Source: Citreicoccus inhibens | GTDB lineage: Bacteria; Myxococcota; Myxococcia; Myxococcales; Myxococcaceae | DNA length: 46,138 nt | Direction: 5' to 3' | Assembly (NCBI RefSeq): GCF_019039035.1 | Contig: NZ_JAHNZT010000050.1 | Coordinates: forward strand, 1 to 46,138 | Shown: piece by piece, positions 17,610 through 26,043 of the stretch | Layout: each line of letters begins with the position of its first letter | Position numbering within the stretch: the stretch's first letter is position 1 | Notes under the pieces: generated by a model | The model's database searches: none | What the model saw: only the letters and a program-made list of their open reading frames with translations | Told to the model about the DNA's origin: nothing | Program-made: the position numbers and the translations under genes

Positions 17610-18379
17610 GCTCCGCCCTGAGAGTCCTCATCGCCGATGACGAACTGCTCGCGCGCAAGCGCCTGACCCGGCTGCTCGCCGCGCTCCCGGACGTGGAGGT
17701 GTGTGGCGAGGCCGCGGACGGAGAAGCGGCGCTCGCGGCCATGCGCGCGGGCACCGTGGACGTGGTGCTGTTGGACATCCACATGCCAGGGCTGAGCGGC
17801 CTGGACGCGCTGGCGCTGATGCCCGAGCGCCGGCCTCACGTCATCTTCTGCACCGCGCACGCCGAGCACGCGGTGGAAGCGTTCGAGCACGGCGCGGTGG
17901 ACTATGTCCTCAAGCCCGTGGAGCCCGCGCGGCTCCAGAAGGCGCTGGAGCGCGCGAGGGAGCGGCGCGTCCCAGCGCAACGCAGCGAGCCGACTCCGCC
18001 TCGGGAAAAGTCCTCGGGGGGGCTCGGGCTGTCTCGGCTGCCCATCCCTACGCGACAGGGCATCGTGCTCGTGGACCCCGACACCATCTCTCACGCCACG
18101 CTGGAAGACGAGTTGGTGACAGTGTTCACCGCGCAGGGCGACTTCCTCACCGACTTCTCACTCAACGAACTGGCGGAGAAGCTGCCCGCGGAGCGCTTCC
18201 ATCGCGTGCACCGGCGCGCGCTGCTCAACCTCACGCACGTCGCACGGCTGGAGCCGCTCGAGACGGGCGGCTACCTGGCGAAGACCGCGCGAGGCCACTC
18301 CGTGGAAGTGAGCCGCCAGTCCGCGCGGGAGCTGCGGCGCATGCTCGGCCTGCGCAAGGGCACCGAGGACGAAGCCTGA
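17606..18379 (+). CDS. LytTR-family response regulator
   Basis: 257 aa. The receiver domain (about 5-120) has the acidic pair in LIADDELLARKRL, phospho-acceptor Asp in VVLLDIHMPGLSG, Thr in FCTAHAEHAVEAF and Lys in DYVLKPVEPARL. A Pro/Ser linker follows. The C-terminal LytTR DNA-binding domain shows the usual features: VFTAQGDFLTDFSLNELAEK, FHRVHRRALLNLTHVARLEP and GHSVEVSRQSARELRRML. It is coupled by ATGA overlap to the upstream LytS-type kinase, its evident partner. Target genes are unknown. It converges with a lipoprotein gene. Confidence 0.95.
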   Translation: MSSALRVLIADDELLARKRLTRLLAALPDVEVCGEAADGEAALAAMRAGTVDVVLLDIHMPGLSGLDALALMPERRPHVIFCTAHAEHAVEAFEHGAVDYVLKPVEPARLQKALERARERRVPAQRSEPTPPREKSSGGLGLSRLPIPTRQGIVLVDPDTISHATLEDELVTVFTAQGDFLTDFSLNELAEKLPAERFHRVHRRALLNLTHVARLEPLETGGYLAKTARGHSVEVSRQSARELRRMLGLRKGTEDEA

Positions 18380-18428
18380 GGCCACGGCGTGCCACGAGGC
18401 ATGAGCGCAGCGGACCTGGGCCGAGTCG

Positions 18429-19898
18429 CTACGGCGTTCCATACAAGCGATGAACCTGGCCAGCGTCCTCGCCCAGGACGTCCGCGAGCACCGCGCGGTC
18501 AGGGTCGGGCAGGGCCACGCCAGCCCGGGCGCACCGTGCGGCTTCGTCTCGCGTCACGGCGGGCGCCGTGCACCACGCATCTCGCCAGCCCTCCACCAAC
18601 TTGCGCGCGAAGATGTGCTCGTAACCCAGCAGCTCAGACTCCAGCCACGCGCCTCCGACGGGCAGGTGCGCCCTGCGCGGCGACACTCCGCCCGGCGCGA
18701 AGGTGACATCGTGCTCGTAGCCCGAGGCGGACAGCGCGTTCTCGCCCTTCACCGCCAGCGGCGAGTGGGCCCCTCGCAGCAGCGCCTCCGTCACCAACAC
18801 GAAGCGCAGATCCACGCCGCGCTGGAGCGCCTTGTAATCGAAGGACCGCTGCTCATCACGGTAGCGCGTGACCTCCACCGTCGTGCGGTATTCCACCGTC
18901 TGGTACTTCGTCACCTTGCGCGTCTTCGTCTCGTTCTTCTCGACGTACGTTTCCTCGACCGTATAGGGCACCTCCACCGAGGCCTTGCGATCCTCATGGT
19001 CGGTGTACGGGACGCTGTCCGTCCAAACGGCGGTCAACTCCACGGGCTGGCTCCACGCGTGCTCGGAGAACGCGCCATCCAGCGACAGCGGCGCCTGACG
19101 CGACGCCTCCGCCGAGAACCACGGAGAAGACTCGAAGGCCCGCGCGAGGCGCTCTTGGAGGAACGTCACCACCTGGTCATCCATGCCCACCACCGACACG
19201 TGCCAGTTGGGCACGCCGAGCGCCTCGGGGAACACGGGAGCCTCGGGCGCCGCCTGCCCATAGTGCCGGCAGTACCGTGCGACGAGCCCCACCCAGTGCG
19301 GCCCCGCGTCACCCGGCAGGGCCTTCAAGCGCTCACAGGTGGCGCGGCCACCCTGCTGCACGGCCTCCTCCAGGTCGCGCCGGATGGGCGCCATCTCCGC
19401 GAAGGCGAGCAGCGCGCGCTTGCGCCCGAGCTGCGCCTCGGCGGTGAGCGCGTCCCCTCGCTTCGCGGGCGCGGTGATGAGCAATCGCAGGTGCCGATGC
19501 GTGCCTTCCATCTCATCGAGCAGCGAACTCTCCAGCGCGCCGTCCAGCTTGCTGCCCCACCGCGCGCGCCGGGTGAGGAACTGCTCCAGGCTCATCTCCG
19601 CGTCTTCGTCGCGCTCCTCGAAGCGGGACTGGCGCGCCTGCCCCAAGAGCTGCGAGAGGCCCCGCCACCGCAGGTCGTCCCGCGCCGCGAGCAGCCCCGC
19701 GTCATTGGGCGCCTCGCGCAGGAGCTGCTCGTACAGGTCCGCGGCCTCCACGAAGCGACCCTTCTTCGCCAGGTCATTGGCCTGACCGCGCAAGGACGAG
19801 CACGCCGCCAACAACAGCAGCGGGAGGAGCACGACGAAGCGACGAGAGAGGAGGAACTGGCTGAAGGCGTTCACGCTCGACACCCTGACGGCACGCAC
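18429..19898 (-). CDS. TPR-containing lipoprotein of unknown function
   Basis: 489 aa. The signal peptide ends in lipobox LAAC (Cys33, in PLLLLAACSSL). A TPR-like segment (DLAKKGRFVEAADLYEQLLR, EAPNDAGLLAARDDL) follows. The middle is helical and charged. A conspicuous alternating segment lies around residues 300-345: VPYTVEETYVEKNETKTRK, then TKYQTVEYRTTVEVTRYRDE, rich in Thr, Tyr, Val and Glu in a beta-strand pattern. No catalytic motif was recognised. It follows the GCS2-family ligase gene by 53 bp on the same strand and may share its transcript. Confidence 0.8.
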   Translation of the reverse strand: MRAVRVSSVNAFSQFLLSRRFVVLLPLLLLAACSSLRGQANDLAKKGRFVEAADLYEQLLREAPNDAGLLAARDDLRWRGLSQLLGQARQSRFEERDEDAEMSLEQFLTRRARWGSKLDGALESSLLDEMEGTHRHLRLLITAPAKRGDALTAEAQLGRKRALLAFAEMAPIRRDLEEAVQQGGRATCERLKALPGDAGPHWVGLVARYCRHYGQAAPEAPVFPEALGVPNWHVSVVGMDDQVVTFLQERLARAFESSPWFSAEASRQAPLSLDGAFSEHAWSQPVELTAVWTDSVPYTDHEDRKASVEVPYTVEETYVEKNETKTRKVTKYQTVEYRTTVEVTRYRDEQRSFDYKALQRGVDLRFVLVTEALLRGAHSPLAVKGENALSASGYEHDVTFAPGGVSPRRAHLPVGGAWLESELLGYEHIFARKLVEGWRDAWCTAPAVTRDEAARCARAGVALPDPDRAVLADVLGEDAGQVHRLYGTP

Positions 19899-19951
19899 GG
19901 CACGGCGCGCGTCGGACGGGCGCTGAGTGCGGATATTCAGTGCGCCTTCTA

Positions 19952-21442
19952 CTACTCCAACGGCCAGGTGTGCACGGGCGCGCCGGAGTTCGCCTGCTCC
20001 AGGTAGCGCTCCAACATCGCGGCCAGGGCCTCGTCACGAGGCAGGCGCGCCTCCAGCTCCGCGAGCACGCGCCGCTGCCACCGCGCGCCCGTCATCCCCC
20101 GCGCCAGCCGCTCCGCCACGAGGTCGAGCTGCGCATCGGCCTCCTCCGCGTCCACGCCCGCCAGCAGGAGACCGCGCCGCGCCACCGGCAACAGCCGAGG
20201 CACCAGCGCCGCCACCGACTCCGGCCGCGGACTGGGCGCCACCTCCGAGGGCCACATCAAGACCGCGTCCAGTCCCGAGCGCGCGGCGCGGAAGAAGTTG
20301 CTCCGCGCCTGCGAGAAGGGCAGCGCCGGCAGCAGCGCCTCCATGCGCTCCATCAGCCCCAACGTCAGCCCCAGCAGGAACGCGCCGTTGGCCACCATGT
20401 CCGCCACGGACGGCCCCGCGGGCAGCGCGCGCATCTCGATGCGCAGGTGTCCGCCGCAGAGCGGGTCATAGATGGCGCGGTTCCAGCTCCACACCGTCCC
20501 TTGATGAAGCCGCAACTCCGCGAGCCGAGGCAGACACTCCGTCGCCACGCACTCGAGCGGGGACTCCTCCGCCAGCACGGGCAACAGCGGCGGGTAGAGC
20601 GCCACCGCCTCGCAGAACAACTCGTAGGCCCCTTCTCGCGCCCACCCGTGGCCGAAGGACACCCGCGCGTGCGGAGGGATGTCACCGGACTCGCGCGCGC
20701 CTCGGTCGTCCGTGGCCTGACGGAAGAGGGCCACGCGGGTCTCATCCCAGAGTCGCCGCCCGAGGAACAGCGGTGAGTTGCCCGCCACCGCCAGCACGGG
20801 CGCGGTGGCCAACTGCGCGGCGTTGTACGCGCGCGCGAAGTCCGCCGGGCGCACGCGCAGGTGGTACTGGAGCGACGTGTTCGCGCCCTCCAGCGTCACG
20901 TCATCCCAGGTGAGCGCGAGCGAATCAGCTCCATGGATGGCCACGTGGAAGGGCACGTCCGCGCGGCGCTGGCGGATGGCCGCGGACAGCGCGCGGTAAC
21001 GCGGCTGCGCGGTGAGCGCGGTCCGGCCCAGGTCCTCCTCGCGCAGCGTGGGCAAGATGCCGATGACGGCCACGCGCGCGCCTTGCGTGGCCGCCGCCCG
21101 TCGCACCTCCGCGAGCGTGTCCTCGAACTCCGAGCGCAGCGCCGCGAACGGCCGCCCCGCCAACGCGCACGGGCGCAGGTTCGTCTCCAGGTTGAAGCGG
21201 TCCATCTCCAGCGTCACCCGAGGGTCCACGGTCCGAGCGAGCACCTCGCGGTTCAGCGGCAGCGGCTGCCCCCGCGCATCCACCAGGAACAGCTCCAGCT
21301 CGGCGCCCACGGTGGCGGGCCCCTCACCGAAGCCCGGTCGTCCCAGGAGCAGGCGCAGCGCCTCCAGACACTCGGAGAGCCGCACCGAGAACGCCTCCGC
21401 GTCCCCGGGACCGAACGCCTCCTGATGGATGAGCAGCCCCAT
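19952..21442 (-). CDS. Glutamate--cysteine ligase family protein (GCS2/YbdK-like)
   Basis: 496 aa from ATG 21442. The GCS2 carboxylate-amine ligase signature is visible: TVGAELELFLVDARGQPLPL near the N-terminus (glutamate-binding region), then TLEMDRFNLETNLRPCALAG, and later LEGANTSLQYHLRVRPADFA, AVAGNSPLFLGRRLWDETR, RIEMRALPAGPSVADMVANG. Family enzymes join amino acids to carboxylates with ATP; some are true glutathione-pathway ligases but YbdK-type members have weak or other activity. Substrate here is therefore open. A TPR lipoprotein gene follows by 53 bp. It is divergent from rlmN. Confidence 0.87.
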   Translation of the reverse strand: MGLLIHQEAFGPGDAEAFSVRLSECLEALRLLLGRPGFGEGPATVGAELELFLVDARGQPLPLNREVLARTVDPRVTLEMDRFNLETNLRPCALAGRPFAALRSEFEDTLAEVRRAAATQGARVAVIGILPTLREEDLGRTALTAQPRYRALSAAIRQRRADVPFHVAIHGADSLALTWDDVTLEGANTSLQYHLRVRPADFARAYNAAQLATAPVLAVAGNSPLFLGRRLWDETRVALFRQATDDRGARESGDIPPHARVSFGHGWAREGAYELFCEAVALYPPLLPVLAEESPLECVATECLPRLAELRLHQGTVWSWNRAIYDPLCGGHLRIEMRALPAGPSVADMVANGAFLLGLTLGLMERMEALLPALPFSQARSNFFRAARSGLDAVLMWPSEVAPSPRPESVAALVPRLLPVARRGLLLAGVDAEEADAQLDLVAERLARGMTGARWQRRVLAELEARLPRDEALAAMLERYLEQANSGAPVHTWPLE

Positions 21443-21565
21443 GGCCCCACAACCATGCCCATGGCCCGGCCCCCCGGACGGTGGACACTCCGGGCTCGGC
21501 TGTCCGGGCGCCCGGCGAACGGGCCCGGGCCCGTCCGCGCCGGCTGTGTTATCTGGCGATTGGCC

Positions 21566-22657
<1,092 letters not shown>

Positions 22658-22723
22658 GCGCCCCCACACGAGCGCGTCACCCAGCTTCGCTAAGGTGCCT
22701 CCGCCTTCTCTCCGGAGGACCTC

Positions 22724-22882
22724 ATGCTCTCAGTTCCTTCGTCGTTCCCTCGCGCATCCATCGCGCCGGGTCAGCGCGCACTCGCAGGTGCTTCGCGTCG
22801 CTTGCCTGTCCAGGCGGCCGTGGCGCGGGTCCACGCCAACACCCCGGACGTTCGCCGCGCATCGTCACTGGCGGATACCTGA
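22724..22882 (+). CDS. Possible 52-aa small protein with sequestered ribosome-binding site
   Basis: A 52-codon frame starts with ATG 22724, 6 nt after a strong GGAGGA. CCTCCG at 22698-22703 can pair with CGGAGG at 22713-22718, which would hide the ribosome-binding site in a hairpin. The product starts MLSVPSSFPRASIAPGQRAL and is basic, without a clear domain. It is the main content of the 307-bp gap between rlmN and the 127-aa gene. Codon use is not as strongly GC3-biased as in neighbours, so coding is uncertain. Confidence 0.3.
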   Translation: MLSVPSSFPRASIAPGQRALAGASRRLPVQAAVARVHANTPDVRRASSLADT

Positions 22883-22964
22883 CGGGAAACCTGAGGCGGG
22901 GCCCTTGCACCGCACATGGACGTGGGCACATTCTTCCCAGCGGCTTCACCGTCGGAGGTGAGCG

Positions 22965-23348
22965 ATGCTTTCCATCCAGGAGCATGGATCGGTGGAAGAG
23001 GCGAGCAACAACCTGCTCGACTTCATCCTCGTGCCGGACAACTGGCTCGCGGCATCCGTGGCGAGCCCCCGCCCGCAGGCCTGGCCTGCACCAGACATCC
23101 AATACCAACGTCGCGTCGGTCCGCTGCGCATCTGCGCCTCGGTCGACGTGGCGCCCTCGCTGGACGTCGTGTTGCACATCGCCTTCCGGGCACCCGGGCT
23201 CACGCCCGTGAAGGCCGCGGACCACCTCGAGGATTTCCTCAAGCAACGCCTGCCGCTCACCCCCAACACCGAGTGGCAGGTGGAGGTGGATGAGCGCCGG
23301 TGGATCCACTTCACGCGGCGCTACGTCAGCGCGCACCTGAAGGCCTGA
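22965..23348 (+). CDS. Conserved-looking protein of unknown function (127 aa)
   Basis: 127 aa, no signal peptide or membrane segment. ATG 22965 has GGAGGTGAGCG directly upstream, a strong ribosome-binding site. The sequence is a soluble alpha/beta-type protein (HGSVEEASNNLLDFILVPDN, then RVGPLRICASVDVAPSLDVV, VEVDERRWIHFTRRYVSAHL). I recognise no family. It converges with the nucleotide cyclase with a 9-bp gap. It may share a transcript with the 52-aa candidate frame upstream. Confidence 0.7.
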   Translation: MLSIQEHGSVEEASNNLLDFILVPDNWLAASVASPRPQAWPAPDIQYQRRVGPLRICASVDVAPSLDVVLHIAFRAPGLTPVKAADHLEDFLKQRLPLTPNTEWQVEVDERRWIHFTRRYVSAHLKA

Positions 23349-23357
23349 GCCGGCGCG

Positions 23358-24974
23358 CTACCGCTGCAGCCGGAAGTGCCGCAGCGGGTGCGCCACGTTC
23401 TTCACGGGCGTCTCCGTGAGCGGACCGAACTGAAGCTTCTGAATGAAGGGCTCGCGCGAGGTCTGGAGTACCTCGCGCGCGCTCTCCATCACCAGCGTCT
23501 CGCGAAAGCCCGCGAGCGACTGGAGGCGCGCGGTCTGGTTCATCCCGCTGGAGAACGCCGTGTAGTTGCGGTTGGGACCGAACAGGCCGCAGTTGGCGTT
23601 CGCCAGGTTCACGCCCACTGCCACGCCCAGCCCGGGCAGCTTCACGCGATGGCACAGCGCGGCCACTTCCTCACGCGCGCCCATGGCGGTGGTGAGGTCC
23701 TGGATGTCACATGCGGCGCGGACCGCGGCCTCGGCGCGGCGCACGCGGTCGCCCTGGAAGAAGGGCGGGCCGAACAGGCCGATGACGCAGTCGCCCACCA
23801 TCTTGTCGAAGACACCGCCGTGCTCCCAGATGCAGCCCACGGCGCGCTCGCTCCACTCGTCCACGAAGCGGCCGATGCTGCGCGGGCTGTCGAAGCCTTG
23901 CTCGCAGATGCGCGTGAAGCCGTTGATGTCCGCGAACAGGATGCCGACCTCCTGGTCCTGCGCGCGCAGGTGTTGCGCGTAGTCGGGGTCCTGGAGGAGC
24001 GCGTTGATGACGGCCGTGGGGAAGAACTGGGACAGGTGGATGCGCTCGCGGTGGTAGTCCAGCAAGCGCTGGCTGAGGGTGGAGGCCAGCACCCGGATGA
24101 GGTCCATGGTGTAGGCCGAGAAGCCGTCGTCGCTCCAGACGACAATCTTCCCCAGCGGCTCACTGCCCGCGGCGGCGGCGATGAGCACCGCCTCGGTGGT
24201 GCGCCCGGGGAACAGCGTCCGCAGCACGCCCGGCGCTCCAGCCAACAACCGCGTGCCGTGCTCGCGCAGCACCTGCTCCAACGGGGCGCTGGGCTGCGCT
24301 CCGGTCTCGTACTCCAGATGACCGTGGCGGTACGTGCGGTAGTGCAGCTCCTGCGGGCGCACGGCGTCGCGGTACAGCAAGAGGAAGCCCGGCAACCGCA
24401 CGCGCTGGGACAGCGTCAGCACCGCCTGATCCATGCCCGCCTCGAACACGGGGTTGGCCAGGTGCTGATTGCAGTGGAGGATGAGCTGGTGCTTCTCCGA
24501 CGCGGTGTGCACGAGCACCAGCACCGTGTCGAGTTCCTCCGCGATGGCGTCCAGCATGCGCAGCATCCGCCCGACGCGCTCGCCGTCCCCCACGTCCGCC
24601 GCGAAGCGCAGGCCCAGCGTGCCCACCTGCGCTCCGGCCACGTCCAGCGGCTGGGTGACGAGCGTGTCCGCGTCCAACCGCCGCGCGCCCTCGGGCCCTT
24701 GCAGCAAGGTGCCGGGGAGGTGGTCACCCCAGTCGCCCTCGCTCCACGTCTGCTCTTGGAGTTCCTCGTCGCGCGTGGTGACCGCGATGGCCTTCGCACC
24801 GGTGAGCGCGAGGATGGACGGAAAGCAGCGGCGGAAGGTGCGCGTCAGGTTCTCACGCTCGCGCAGGCTCTCCTCCAGCAGCGCGTCCACGGCGCGGCTC
24901 AGCTCGCGCAAGGCCTTGTACTCCTCCACGGACAGGTCGGCGGTCAGGGGCGGGAGCAGTGGGGCCTGGTGCAT
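23358..24974 (-). CDS. GAF-linked class III adenylate/guanylate cyclase
   Basis: 538 aa from ATG 24974. Residues about 45-310 hold GAF-like sensory regions. The class III cyclase domain spans about 340-530: metal-binding Asp349 (GILFADINGFTR) and Asp395 (DKMVGDCVIGLFG), substrate Lys391, and Asn479 and Arg483 of the transition-state motif. The usual substrate-specifying Asp or Thr three residues before the Asn is Ser476 (AFSSGMNQTARL). Makes cAMP or cGMP in principle; specificity cannot be read from sequence. The start lies 32 bp after the stop of a calcineurin-like phosphoesterase gene, so both are likely cotranscribed. Confidence 0.88.
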   Translation of the reverse strand: MHQAPLLPPLTADLSVEEYKALRELSRAVDALLEESLRERENLTRTFRRCFPSILALTGAKAIAVTTRDEELQEQTWSEGDWGDHLPGTLLQGPEGARRLDADTLVTQPLDVAGAQVGTLGLRFAADVGDGERVGRMLRMLDAIAEELDTVLVLVHTASEKHQLILHCNQHLANPVFEAGMDQAVLTLSQRVRLPGFLLLYRDAVRPQELHYRTYRHGHLEYETGAQPSAPLEQVLREHGTRLLAGAPGVLRTLFPGRTTEAVLIAAAAGSEPLGKIVVWSDDGFSAYTMDLIRVLASTLSQRLLDYHRERIHLSQFFPTAVINALLQDPDYAQHLRAQDQEVGILFADINGFTRICEQGFDSPRSIGRFVDEWSERAVGCIWEHGGVFDKMVGDCVIGLFGPPFFQGDRVRRAEAAVRAACDIQDLTTAMGAREEVAALCHRVKLPGLGVAVGVNLANANCGLFGPNRNYTAFSSGMNQTARLQSLAGFRETLVMESAREVLQTSREPFIQKLQFGPLTETPVKNVAHPLRHFRLQR

Positions 24975-25006
24975 GGGGGCCCTTCTACCGCCGAGGCCCC
25001 CCGGTG

Positions 25007-25861
25007 TCACAAGCGGGGGGCGTGCCGCTGCCCACCCACCACGGCGCCACCCGACACCTCGATGAGCCAGCCGCCCTCGTGCCCTGCCTCCGTCGACGAG
25101 CCCGCGCCGAACAAGTGGGGGCGGTCAGCCGTGGCGGGCAGGTGATAGCGCTGGTGGATGTGGCCGTGCAGCACGGCGAAGCGCGGCCCGCGCAACAGGC
25201 CCAGCAGCGCGTCCGCGTCACGCAGCCCGTGGAGCCGGTGGTCCGGCGCGCCCTGCGCCGTCCGAGGCGCGTGGTGCACCGCCACGAGCAATGCGCGACG
25301 GGCCAGCCGGGGATCCGCCACCACGGCCGCCAGCCCCTCGAGTTGCGCCTTGCCGACGTACCCCGCGGCAATCCCGGGCGCGGGCGGCACGCGCGCCGAG
25401 CACAGCCCCACGACGGCGGCGCCCTCCCCCACCAGCCGCACGAACGGGTACGGCCCCTCGCGGCGATGCTCGGGCAGGTCGCTCTCCATCAAGTGTCCGA
25501 AGTGGCGCGCGAAGCGGCCCGTGCGTTGGCTTCCCGGCGTGTAGACATCATGGTTGCCAGGGATGACCGTGCAGCGCCGAGGGTCCGCGGCGAGCGAGCC
25601 CAGCGCGGAGCGCGCGCCCTGGAACTCGGCCTCCAGGGCATAGGCGGTGAGGTCCCCTGAGAGGATGAAGTGGTCGGCGCCCAGCGCGCGCGTGTCCGCG
25701 GCCAGCGTGGCGAGCGTGCGCCGTGCCTGCCGATACGCCCTCGCGCGGCCTCCCACCGACAGCTCCGCGAGCGCGAGCCACCGCCGCCACCCCAGCTTGC
25801 GCCAGGGCAAGGCGAGGTAGTCCTCGGTGATGTGGACATCGGAGCAGTGGAGGAAGCGCAT
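25007..25861 (-). CDS. Calcineurin-like metallophosphoesterase (possible cyclic-nucleotide phosphodiesterase)
   Basis: 284 aa from ATG 25861. All metal-site motifs of the family are present in order: FLHCSDVHITED, ILSGDLTAYA, VIPGNHDVYTPG, VAVHHAPRT, and VLHGHIHQRYHL. That layout is like CpdA-type class III cAMP phosphodiesterases, but such motifs are shared by many phosphoesterases, so the substrate is inferred. The cyclase gene lies 32 bp downstream on the same strand. Together they could make and hydrolyse the same cyclic nucleotide. Divergent from a sensor histidine kinase (182 bp between). Confidence 0.9.
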   Translation of the reverse strand: MRFLHCSDVHITEDYLALPWRKLGWRRWLALAELSVGGRARAYRQARRTLATLAADTRALGADHFILSGDLTAYALEAEFQGARSALGSLAADPRRCTVIPGNHDVYTPGSQRTGRFARHFGHLMESDLPEHRREGPYPFVRLVGEGAAVVGLCSARVPPAPGIAAGYVGKAQLEGLAAVVADPRLARRALLVAVHHAPRTAQGAPDHRLHGLRDADALLGLLRGPRFAVLHGHIHQRYHLPATADRPHLFGAGSSTEAGHEGGWLIEVSGGAVVGGQRHAPRL

Positions 25862-26043
25862 GGAACCAACTCCCCGGGTCGAACGACGGGCCCCTGGATG
25901 CGCATTCTGGCGGGAAGCGGCGAGCAAGAAAGGCCCACCTGTGCACGCAGTGACGGTGGATGTCGTTCCGACGATGAACTGTTCCCTCTCACGGACCGGC
26001 GCGCCATCCTCGCGGGTGCCGGACGCCAAGGAGGTGGATGCCC

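Noticed and set aside
22658-22964. tRNA or other RNA gene in the 307-bp gap
   Set aside because: No cloverleaf, CCA end or known RNA motif could be drawn; only the hairpin and the 52-aa frame are seen.
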